Source: Pseudomonadota bacterium (GTDB lineage Bacteria > Desulfobacterota > Desulfobacteria > Desulfobacterales > RPRI01). From it: a stretch of DNA of 6,526 nt. The stretch's first letter is position 1. Every line of letters begins with the position of its first letter. Shown one piece after another: positions 1 through 6,131 of the stretch. A program made the position numbers and the translations under genes. The stretch covers positions 1-6,526 of the forward strand of contig JAHJRK010000112.1 in assembly GCA_018830925.1 (NCBI GenBank), given 5' to 3'. The notes beneath the pieces are model-generated. The model had not been told where the DNA came from and did not search any database. It saw only the letters and a list, made by a program, of their open reading frames with translations.

Positions 1-39
1 CCTGACATCGATCCGCGATATTTCACGCCTGTCTTTCAT
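1..39 (-). CDS. Possible 5' end of a divergent gene, PilZ-like N-terminus (tentative, partial)
   Basis: An ATG on the minus strand at 39-37 opens a frame that runs off the left edge after 13 codons, reading MKDRREISRIDVR. The arginine-rich start with an RxxxR spacing (RREISR) resembles the N-terminus of PilZ-domain c-di-GMP receptors. Thirteen residues cannot establish a family, and no good ribosome binding site precedes the ATG. The plus strand offers alternatives: two frames are open from the left edge to stops at 47-49 (TAA) and 52-54 (TGA), and either could be the tail of an upstream gene. The divergent reading is only a mild preference. Confidence 0.22.
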   Translation of the reverse strand, partial: MKDRREISRIDVR

Positions 40-126
40 TGTAAATTAACTTGAATAAGAACAAACTGTCTGATAGTAAAAGATAATCCATGAAATTAGA
101 AAAAACCTGTTTTCCAGGGACGCTTT
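40..126 (+). promoter_or_regulatory. Leader/promoter region of ispG with ribosome binding site and small hairpin
   Basis: This AT-rich stretch precedes ispG. GATAAT at 82-87 matches five of six bases of a sigma-70 -10 box, but no convincing -35 lies at the right distance (TTGAAT at 51-56 is too far). The ribosome binding site is AGGGA at 116-120, 6 bases before the ATG. CCTG (106-109) and CAGG (115-118) can form a 4-bp hairpin with a 5-base loop that partly covers this site. The stem is too short to claim regulation. The ribosome binding site is well supported; the promoter is a guess. Confidence 0.35.
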
Positions 127-1218
127 ATGCCGTTTTCCATTAAGAGAAAAAAAACCCGGCAGATATCAGTCGGAGAGGTAAAGGTTGGAGGAATGGCGCC
201 GATTGCCGTGCAGTCCATGACAAATACCTTTACCTGCGATATCGAAGCGACAGTCGCACAAATAAGGCGGCTTGAAGAGGCCGGTTGCGAAATAGTGAGG
301 GTTGCGGTGCCGGATATGGAATCTGCCCGTGCAATTTCATCGATAAAAAAGCAGATTTCAATCCCTTTGATAGCCGACATACATTTTGATTACCGCCTTG
401 CCATTGCTTCTGCAAATGCAGGAGCTGACGGGCTGAGATTAAACCCGGGAAATATCGGAGGAAAATTAAAGGTAAAAAAGGTTGTTGACTGCGCAAAAGA
501 ACATAAGGTGCCGGTCAGAATCGGTGTAAACGCCGGATCCCTTGAAAAGGATCTACTGAAAAAATACGGCGGCGCAACTCCGGAGGCTATGGTTGAAAGC
601 GCGATGCGCAATATTGATGTATTAAGGTCTCTTGATTTTCATGAAATAAAGGTTTCAATCAAGGCATCGGATGTATTCCGCACCGTCGAAGCATACAGGC
701 TTATCTCCCGAAAGACGGACCTTCCCCTTCATGTGGGAGTGACAGAAGCGGGAGCTCTTTTTCCGGGCATTGTGAAATCGGCCCTTGGGATCGGAATGCT
801 TCTTGCCGAAGGCATCGGGGATACGATAAGGGTTTCCCTGACAAGGGACCCTGTTGAAGAGGTGCGGGCAGGATATGAAATACTAAAGGCTCTTGAAATA
901 AGAAAGCGCGGGCCGGAGATTATATCCTGTCCTACTTGCGGCCGGTGCAACATCAACCTTTTTGAGATCGTCGAGCGTGTGGAAAAAGCGCTTTTGTCAA
1001 ATCCGGCGCATGTCAAGCTGGCCATCATGGGCTGTGTCGTCAACGGGCCGGGTGAGGCAAAAGAGGCCGATATCGGGGTTGCGGGAGGGGATGGAACAGG
1101 CATTCTTTTTAAGAAGGGGAAGGTTATGAAGAAGTTTCCGCAGGAGATGCTTGTTGAGGTTCTTCTTGATGAGGTAGCTAAAATTACGGAAAACGTTTCC
1201 AAGACAGAGGAAGGATAA
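127..1218 (+). CDS. ispG: 4-hydroxy-3-methylbut-2-enyl diphosphate synthase IspG (GcpE)
   Basis: IspG is the cytoplasmic 4Fe-4S enzyme of the MEP isoprenoid pathway. It reductively converts 2-C-methylerythritol 2,4-cyclodiphosphate to HMBPP, which IspH then reduces to IPP and DMAPP. The 363-residue protein matches the usual two-domain bacterial form (E. coli is about 372). Residues ~1-255 form the TIM barrel, with the family signatures IAVQSMTNT (26-34), PLIADIHFDYR (80-90), GLRLNPGNIG (102-111) and GVTEAG (204-209). The C-terminal iron-sulfur domain has CPTC (C268, C271) and MGCVVNGPGE (C303, E310), giving the three cluster cysteines and the glutamate ligand. C274 is an extra nearby cysteine. 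The plant/Chlamydia-type insert domain is absent. The start is fixed by AGGGA 6 bases upstream. The stop is followed after 1 base by the proS ATG, so the two genes are probably co-transcribed. Confidence 0.97.
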   Translation: MPFSIKRKKTRQISVGEVKVGGMAPIAVQSMTNTFTCDIEATVAQIRRLEEAGCEIVRVAVPDMESARAISSIKKQISIPLIADIHFDYRLAIASANAGADGLRLNPGNIGGKLKVKKVVDCAKEHKVPVRIGVNAGSLEKDLLKKYGGATPEAMVESAMRNIDVLRSLDFHEIKVSIKASDVFRTVEAYRLISRKTDLPLHVGVTEAGALFPGIVKSALGIGMLLAEGIGDTIRVSLTRDPVEEVRAGYEILKALEIRKRGPEIISCPTCGRCNINLFEIVERVEKALLSNPAHVKLAIMGCVVNGPGEAKEADIGVAGGDGTGILFKKGKVMKKFPQEMLVEVLLDEVAKITENVSKTEEG

Positions 1219-1219
1219 C

Positions 1220-2740
1220 ATGGGAAAAGAGGAAAAAAAGGCAATATCCCCTACGAGGGAGGAAGATTATTCGGAGTGGTATCAGCAGGTGGTTAAAGCT
1301 TCCGATATGGCGGAAAGATCGCCCGTAAGGGGATGCATGGTTATAAAGCCCTGGGGATACTCCCTTTGGGAAAACATAGTCCGTGAACTGGATGATATGT
1401 TTAAGGAGGTTGGTGTTAAAAACGCCTATTTTCCTCTTTTTATTCCTCTCAGCTTTCTTGAAAAAGAGGCCAGTCATGTTGAGGGATTTGCAAAAGAGTG
1501 TGCCGTGGTAACCCATCACAGGCTGGAAAAAAACGCGGACGGCAGGCTTGTGCCTGCAGGGCCGTTAACGGAACCACTAGTTGTGCGTCCTACTTCCGAG
1601 ACCATCATCGGAGACGCTTTTTCAAAATGGGTTAGCAGTTACAGGGATCTCCCGCTTCTTATCAACCAGTGGGTAAATGTGGTAAGATGGGAGATGAGGA
1701 CCAGGATTTTCCTTCGGACAAGCGAGTTTTTATGGCAGGAAGGCCATGCCGCCCATGCTACAGAAAAAGAGGCTATGGAGAGAACGCGGCTGATGCTGGA
1801 TATTTATGCCAGACTTGCCGAAGAATATCTGGCCCTGCCCGTTACAAAGGGGAGAAAGACGGCTGCCGAGAGATTTCCCGGGGCGGTTGAGACTTTCTGC
1901 ATAGAAGCGATGATGCAGGACAGGAAGGCTCTCCAGGTCGGAACTTCTCATTTTCTGGGACAAAACTTTGCAAAAGCCTCGGAAATAAAATTCCAGTCCT
2001 TTGAAGAGAAGGAAGAGTACGCATGGACAGTATCTTGGGGGGCTTCGACCCGAATGATCGGTGGAATCATAATGATGCACGGGGATGATGATGGAGTAAT
2101 TCTCCCTCCGAGGGTTGCATCCTCTCATGTTGTTTTTATTCCGATATACAGATCACCGGATGATAAGCCGAAGGTTATGGAATATATACAAAAAATTGCC
2201 ATGGAACTGAAGAGCAGTTTCTACTGCGACCGGAAAATACGGGTGGAAATTGACGACAGGGATACCGGGGGGGCCAGGGGATGGGAGTGGATCAAGAAAG
2301 GCATTCCTTTGAGGGTTGAGGTAGGGCCGAGAGATATGTCTCAGGATTCTGTTTATGTTGCGAGAAGGGATAAGCCGCACAGGGAAAAAATCTCGATGAA
2401 ACGGGATTTCTTTGTAAAAGAAATTACAAACATTCTGGATGAAATTCAAAATAATCTTTATGAAAAAGCCGTTTCCTTCAAGGAGAAAAATACTTTGCAG
2501 GTAGATGGGGGAAAGGCTTTTTATGAATTTTTTACTCCGCTGAATAAAGAACAGCCGGAAATTCACGGAGGTTTTGCTCTTTCTCACTGGTGCGGGACAG
2601 GTGAGTGCGAGGCAAAAATAAAAGAAGACCTGAGTGTCACCGTAAGATGTATTCCTCTTGAGCAGGAAAAAGAAAAAGGGAAATGCGTATGTTGCGGCAG
2701 GCCGAGCAGCGGGCGAGTAGTATTTGCCAAAGCGTATTGA
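1220..2740 (+). CDS. proS: Prolyl-tRNA synthetase, archaeal/eukaryotic-type short form
   Basis: This class II aminoacyl-tRNA synthetase charges tRNA-Pro with proline in the cytoplasm. At 506 residues it is the short archaeal/eukaryotic-like form also found in some bacteria, not the ~570-residue E. coli type. Motif 1 lies around FPLFIPLSFLEKEA (71-84), the ATP/proline site begins at RPTSET (123-128), motif 2 is around VRWEMRTRIFLRTSEFLWQEGH (155-176), and motif 3 contains STRMIGG (276-282) and HGDDDGVILPP (287-297). Motifs 2 and 3 are not separated by the INS editing domain of E. coli-type enzymes. The anticodon-binding domain spans ~300-410. The C-terminal zinc-type domain has C458-x4-C463 and C489-x2-C492. 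The chain ends in Tyr506, as in the Thermus-type enzyme, whose terminal tyrosine reaches the active site. The start is supported by GAGGAAGGA (1207-1215) inside the end of ispG. The TGA stop coincides with the first bases of a repeat element. Confidence 0.96.
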   Translation: MGKEEKKAISPTREEDYSEWYQQVVKASDMAERSPVRGCMVIKPWGYSLWENIVRELDDMFKEVGVKNAYFPLFIPLSFLEKEASHVEGFAKECAVVTHHRLEKNADGRLVPAGPLTEPLVVRPTSETIIGDAFSKWVSSYRDLPLLINQWVNVVRWEMRTRIFLRTSEFLWQEGHAAHATEKEAMERTRLMLDIYARLAEEYLALPVTKGRKTAAERFPGAVETFCIEAMMQDRKALQVGTSHFLGQNFAKASEIKFQSFEEKEEYAWTVSWGASTRMIGGIIMMHGDDDGVILPPRVASSHVVFIPIYRSPDDKPKVMEYIQKIAMELKSSFYCDRKIRVEIDDRDTGGARGWEWIKKGIPLRVEVGPRDMSQDSVYVARRDKPHREKISMKRDFFVKEITNILDEIQNNLYEKAVSFKEKNTLQVDGGKAFYEFFTPLNKEQPEIHGGFALSHWCGTGECEAKIKEDLSVTVRCIPLEQEKEKGKCVCCGRPSSGRVVFAKAY

Positions 2741-2884
2741 CGGCTTCGTAAAAAGTCATTCTGCTGTGTTGCGCTTCATCTTTCGTCATTGCAGCGTACC
2801 ATAAAGCACGCTTCATTCCTCAAGATTTGTGCGCCTTGCATAATGAGCTTTTTACTTTGCCGTCTGAATTTAATTTTTACGAAG
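2738..2884. repeat. Intergenic repeat element, long copy (about 147 bp)
   Basis: The element has a perfect 11-bp inverted repeat, CTTCGTAAAAA at 2744-2754 and TTTTTACGAAG at 2874-2884. A second pair crosses it: GACGGC at 2739-2744 and GCCGTC at 2859-2864. The left end (TGACGGC, then TCGTAAAAA and TCATTCTG) and the 17-base block CTTTGCCGTCTGAATTT (2855-2871) recur in the copy at 5295-5374 in the same orientation. The middle of ~100 bases is unique to this copy and includes an imperfect hairpin (GCGTAC at 2794-2799, GCACGC at 2806-2811). It starts at the proS stop codon and ends 38 bases before the rel ATG. It encodes no convincing protein. It looks like a non-autonomous, MITE-like or structured-RNA intergenic repeat. 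The homology to the second copy is seen directly; mobility is inferred. Confidence 0.85.
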
Positions 2885-2922
2885 GTATCCATATTGATGC
2901 TCTCGCAAAAAAGGATATACAG

Positions 2923-5067
2923 ATGATCAGGATTACGGATATTATTGACAAGGTTACAGAAAATAATCCTGACGCCGATATTGATATACTTGACCGTGCC
3001 TATATCTATTCCGCAAGGGTTCATGAAGGTCAGGTTCGCTTGTCAGGTGAGCCTTACCTTTCACATCCTCTTGAAGTGGCAGGAATTCTTGCCGACATGA
3101 AGCTCGATGTGGTGAGTATTGCTGCCGGGCTGCTGCATGATGTCATAGAAGATACGCATGCAACTCCCGAAGAAATATCCTCGCTGTTCGGCCAGGAAAT
3201 TTCACACATAGTTTCCGGCGTGACAAAACTAAGCAAGCTTTCGTTCAGTGATTCCCAGGCTGCCCGCCAGGCTGAAAGCATAAGAAAAATGTTTCTTGCT
3301 ATGGCGGATGACATAAGAGTGATTCTTATCAAACTTGCCGACCGCCTTCACAACATGAGAACTCTGCAGTTTCAGGGCGAAGAAAAAAGAATAAAAATAG
3401 CCCAGGAAACACTCGATATGTATTCACCGATTGCCGCACGCCTTGGAATTTACTGGATAAAGCATGAGCTCGAAAACACAGCTTTTATGTATCTTCAGCC
3501 GGATGAATATTTAGAGATTAAAAATCTGGTGAGCAAAGACAAAGAGGAGCGGGAAAAATATGTTGAGACCGTCAAGAGCTATATTCAAAAAAAGACGGAT
3601 GAGAACAACTTAAAGTGCGAAGTGTCGGGGAGATACAAGTATTACTACAGCATATATCAGAAAATGATAAAACAGAACCTCGACTTTGATCAGGTTTACG
3701 ATATCATTGCATTCAGGATTATCCTTGATACGATACCGCAATGCTATGAAGCTCTCGGCCTCGTGCACGCCCTCTGGAAACCTATAGCCCATAAATTCAA
3801 GGATTACATAGGTTTTCCCAAGCCGAACATGTATCAGTCGCTTCATACATCAGTTGTTGGCCCTATAGGCGAAAGGATTGAAATACAAATAAGGACACGG
3901 GAAATGGACGGGATTGCAAAGTCCGGGATTGCAGCCCACTGGAGCTACAAAGAAGGAAAAAGTATCGATGACAACATCAGCAAGAAGTTTTCCTGGATTC
4001 AGAAGCTTGTTGATAATCAGGAAGAATGCAAGGACCCGGTTGAATTTCTTGAAAATGTCCGCATAGATCTTTATCCGGACGAGGTCTATGTGTTCAGCCC
4101 CAAAGGCGCCATCAAATCTCTTCCCAAAGGCGCAACCCCGGTTGATTTTGCCTATCTTATTCATACCGAAGTCGGAAATCAGTGCACAGGCGCAAAAGTC
4201 AACGGGCGCATGGTTCCCTTAAACTATGAGCTTCAGACAGGCAATATAATTGAGATAGTTACCGCAAAGGGGCATCATCCGAGCAAAGACTGGCTTAAAT
4301 TTGTAAAGACGGTGAAAGCCAGATCAAGGATAAGGCAATGGATCAAAACCCAGGAAAAGGACCGCAGCATAACCCTGGGGCGGGAAATGTGCGAGAAGGC
4401 TTTTCGAAAGGAGCGCCTGAACTATGCCGCTCTCATAAAATCGGGAGAGATGGATAAAATAATAGAGCAGCTCGGTTTCAAAACCATTGAGGACATGATA
4501 GCAAGTGTCGGTTATGGGAAAACCACTCCGCTGCAGATTGTAAGAAAGTTTGTATCCAAGCCGGAAACTGAAGATGATGAATCGATATTGGATAAACTGA
4601 TCAGCCGTGTCAGAAAGAAAAAAACAACGTCGGGTGTTGTTGTTAAGGGAATTGATGATATTTTAATAAAATTCGGGAAATGCTGCCAGCCGGTTCCTGG
4701 CGATCCGATAACAGGATATATTACACAGGGTTACGGTGTTACGGTTCACAGAACTATCTGTGTGAATGCCCTGAAGATGAATCCCGAACGGCAGATAGAT
4801 GTAGAGTGGAATGTAACTTCGTCCGATTTGTATCAGGTTAAAATCCACATCACTTCCTATGACAGGGTTGGCCTTCTTGCCGATATAGCTTCCAATATAA
4901 GTAAGAACGGAGCAAATATAATCGGCGCCAACACCGTCACGCGTGAAAACAAGGCCGTGGACAGCCTTTTTACGCTTACTGTTAAAGACACCGATCATTT
5001 AAAAAAGGTTTTATCGGATCTGAAGAAAGTAAAGCTGGTTGTAGATGCAAAGCGGATTGACGAATGA
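2923..5067 (+). CDS. rel: Bifunctional (p)ppGpp synthetase/hydrolase, RelA/SpoT family (Rel)
   Basis: This protein makes and degrades the alarmone (p)ppGpp in response to uncharged tRNA on the ribosome. From the chosen start it has 714 residues, normal for long Rel. The HD hydrolase domain has H48 in LSHPLEVA, HDVIED at 72-77 and D140 in KLADRLHNM, all intact. The synthetase domain has RYKYYYSIYQKM (237-248), YDIIAFRI with D260, KFKDYIGFPK (291-300) and EIQIRT with E320. The KxKD motif fits the RxKD class of bifunctional enzymes, not the ExDD of monofunctional RelA. TGS spans ~378-446, with FAYLIHT (H414). The zinc-finger/RIS region has KCCQPVPGD (C587, C588) and VHRTIC (H608, C613). ACT spans ~636-714. 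The start is ATG 2923 with AAGGA (2911-2915) 7 bases upstream. A longer in-frame ATG at 2827 would add 32 residues, mostly encoded by the repeat, and is rejected. rel converges with rpmB 17 bp downstream. Confidence 0.95.
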   Translation: MIRITDIIDKVTENNPDADIDILDRAYIYSARVHEGQVRLSGEPYLSHPLEVAGILADMKLDVVSIAAGLLHDVIEDTHATPEEISSLFGQEISHIVSGVTKLSKLSFSDSQAARQAESIRKMFLAMADDIRVILIKLADRLHNMRTLQFQGEEKRIKIAQETLDMYSPIAARLGIYWIKHELENTAFMYLQPDEYLEIKNLVSKDKEEREKYVETVKSYIQKKTDENNLKCEVSGRYKYYYSIYQKMIKQNLDFDQVYDIIAFRIILDTIPQCYEALGLVHALWKPIAHKFKDYIGFPKPNMYQSLHTSVVGPIGERIEIQIRTREMDGIAKSGIAAHWSYKEGKSIDDNISKKFSWIQKLVDNQEECKDPVEFLENVRIDLYPDEVYVFSPKGAIKSLPKGATPVDFAYLIHTEVGNQCTGAKVNGRMVPLNYELQTGNIIEIVTAKGHHPSKDWLKFVKTVKARSRIRQWIKTQEKDRSITLGREMCEKAFRKERLNYAALIKSGEMDKIIEQLGFKTIEDMIASVGYGKTTPLQIVRKFVSKPETEDDESILDKLISRVRKKKTTSGVVVKGIDDILIKFGKCCQPVPGDPITGYITQGYGVTVHRTICVNALKMNPERQIDVEWNVTSSDLYQVKIHITSYDRVGLLADIASNISKNGANIIGANTVTRENKAVDSLFTLTVKDTDHLKKVLSDLKKVKLVVDAKRIDE

Positions 5068-5084
5068 GCTTTGGTGCCTGGAAA

Positions 5085-5276
5085 TTATGGCGCTTTGACA
5101 ACGAGGCCTGACCTTATGCAACTGGTGCAGACCACAATCTTTTTTACCTTACCATCGCGCAGTGCTCTGACATTCTGAAGATTGGGATTGAACCTGCGGC
5201 TTGTCACATTATGAGCATGGCTTATATTGCTCCCGACCATAGGTTTTTTTCCGCATATTTCACACATTCTGGACAT
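5085..5276 (-). CDS. rpmB: 50S ribosomal protein L28
   Basis: L28 is a small protein of the large ribosomal subunit. The 63-residue chain begins MSRMCEICGKKP and carries the family block HNVTSRRFNPNLQNVRA (22-38). It is the zinc-binding (C+) form, with two CxxC pairs at C5/C8 and C50/C53 (CTSC). The start at 5276 is set by AAGGAG on the minus strand (5290-5285), 8 bases before the ATG. An in-frame ATG at 5324 would add 16 residues encoded partly by the second repeat copy and would change the normal N-terminus, so it is rejected. The gene stands alone and faces rel, with stop codons 17 bp apart. No rpmG (L33) or other ribosomal protein gene adjoins it. Confidence 0.95.
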   Translation of the reverse strand: MSRMCEICGKKPMVGSNISHAHNVTSRRFNPNLQNVRALRDGKVKKIVVCTSCIRSGLVVKAP

Positions 5277-5294
5277 AATAGTTCTCCTTGAAAC

Positions 5295-5374
5295 TGACGG
5301 CTCGTAAAAAATCATTCTGTCCACCTGAGGCGGAAGCTTATTGCTTTGCCGTCTGAATTTTGACTTTTTACGAG
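5295..5374. repeat. Intergenic repeat element, short copy (about 80 bp)
   Basis: This is a shorter relative of the element at 2738-2884, in the same orientation. CTCGTAAAAA (5301-5310) pairs perfectly with TTTTTACGAG (5365-5374), and the match extends to 14 positions with one mismatch (5301-5314 and 5361-5374). The crossing pair is GACGGC (5296-5301) and GCCGTC (5348-5353). The 17-base block CTTTGCCGTCTGAATTT (5344-5360) is identical to the long copy. The middle is different and short, and holds an imperfect hairpin TCCACC/GGCGGA (5320-5334). It lies in the presumed 5' leader of rpmB, ending 5 bases upstream of that gene's ribosome binding site (read on the minus strand). Confidence 0.85.
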
Positions 5375-5391
5375 ATAGTCAAACTTTATAA

Positions 5392-5419
5392 ATTATATGA
5401 TCCTGCCCACAGGCGTAAA
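5392..5419 (-). promoter_or_regulatory. Candidate sigma-70 promoter for rpmB
   Basis: Read on the minus strand, a perfect TATAAT -10 box lies at 5397-5392. TTTACG at 5419-5414 matches four of six -35 bases, with a 16-bp spacer. Transcription would start near 5385 and give a leader of about 110 bases containing the whole short repeat copy. The AT-rich surroundings make a chance TATAAT possible, but the position between bamD and rpmB, pointing at rpmB, is sensible. Confidence 0.5.
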
Positions 5420-5426
5420 ACAGGAT
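5400..5426 (-). other. Inverted repeat downstream of bamD (possible weak terminator)
   Basis: ATCCTG (5400-5405) and CAGGAT (5421-5426) form a perfect 6-bp inverted repeat with a 15-base loop, 24 bases past the bamD stop. A competing smaller hairpin is possible (CCTG 5402-5405, CAGG 5410-5413). No clear run of T follows in the bamD direction, so a Rho-independent terminator is not well supported. The repeat overlaps the candidate rpmB -35 and spacer, so it could instead be an operator-like site or chance. Confidence 0.3.
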
Positions 5427-5450
5427 AGGCGCTGATACACCAAAACCTGT

Positions 5451-6131
5451 TCAGTGTAAAGCACTTTTTTTATCCTGCTTTGACAGAGTCGTTTCGCACA
5501 GGGCGATATATTGAATAGCCTTCTGGTGAACTCCTACGTCGGGATAATTGGTAATAACGGTCTTAAAGCGTTTCAGGGCAGCTTTGTAATATTTTGATTT
5601 ATAATAATAAAGACCGATTCCAAATTCCGATTCAGCGAGGCTTTTATAGCAGATATTCGTGTATTCCCCGGCCTTCAGGGCATATGTGTCTTTCGGAAAC
5701 TGCTTGATAAGACGATTGAACGCATCAAGAGCTTTTCGCGCTGTGGTCTGATCCCTGTCGGGAGTATCAACCTGCTCAAAATAACATAACCCCGTCTGGA
5801 AAATCACATACGGGATTGCATCATTGAGGGGATGAAGATTCTCGAATTCCTCGTATGCGGCGACCGCATCGTCATATTCTTTCAGTTTGTAGTGGGAATC
5901 GGCTATTTTAAGCTCTGCAAGCATCGCATATTTGCTGAAAGGATACCAGTCCTTTATTTTCTCAAAGGATTCTATTGCTCCCTTGTAATCACCTTCATGG
6001 TAAGCTTCCATGCCGTCATCGGCAAGCTCCTGCGCGAATTTTTCTTCCTTGACCGCAAATAATGCACAGCCCTGGCATACAAGCAATGCAACAAACAAAA
6101 TCAAAATTATACGGGTTGGTTTGGTTCTCAA
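5451..6131 (-). CDS. bamD: Outer membrane protein assembly factor BamD (lipoprotein, TPR)
   Basis: BamD is the essential lipoprotein of the BAM complex. It sits on the periplasmic face of the outer membrane and helps BamA fold beta-barrel proteins. The 226-residue chain is slightly shorter than E. coli BamD (~245). It begins with a basic N-terminus, a hydrophobic segment (8-18) and a lipobox-like VCQGC ending at C22, the likely lipidated cysteine; cysteine at -3 is unusual. Tetratricopeptide-type helices follow, for example DGMEAYHEGDYKGAIESFEK (39-58) and the second unit at 72-104. The family signature DRDQT (125-129) comes with A-x3-F-x2-LI-x2-FP, then LAESEFGIGLYYYK (165-178) and ALKRFKTVITNYPD (185-198). 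The start is TTG at 6131, overlapping the trxB TGA by 4 bases. No ATG or GTG lies nearby, the first in-frame ATG is at codon 41 past the signal, and no strong ribosome binding site is visible, so translational coupling is likely. Confidence 0.92.
   Translation of the reverse strand: MRTKPTRIILILFVALLVCQGCALFAVKEEKFAQELADDGMEAYHEGDYKGAIESFEKIKDWYPFSKYAMLAELKIADSHYKLKEYDDAVAAYEEFENLHPLNDAIPYVIFQTGLCYFEQVDTPDRDQTTARKALDAFNRLIKQFPKDTYALKAGEYTNICYKSLAESEFGIGLYYYKSKYYKAALKRFKTVITNYPDVGVHQKAIQYIALCETTLSKQDKKSALH

Noticed and set aside
90..143. A 17-codon ORF (ATG 90, TAA 141-143) overlapping the ispG start, as a possible leader peptide
   Set aside because: There is no ribosome binding site upstream and no run of regulatory codons, and ORFs this short are expected by chance.
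729..1244. A 171-codon minus-strand ORF opposite ispG
   Set aside because: It lies entirely antisense to a well-supported gene, is rich in Ser, Pro and Arg as shadow frames are, and shows no recognisable domain.
2776..3024. An 82-codon minus-strand ORF across the repeat and the rel start
   Set aside because: It is antisense to the conserved rel N-terminus, and its C-terminal part is repeat sequence.
2738..5374. The two repeats as a composite transposon carrying rel
   Set aside because: The copies are short, divergent in the middle, encode no transposase, and flank an ordinary core gene plus rpmB; they are better explained as independent insertions.
5832..6062. A plus-strand 76-codon ORF with a hydrophobic sequence inside bamD
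   Set aside because: It is a shadow of the bamD TPR region, with no ribosome binding site or family match.
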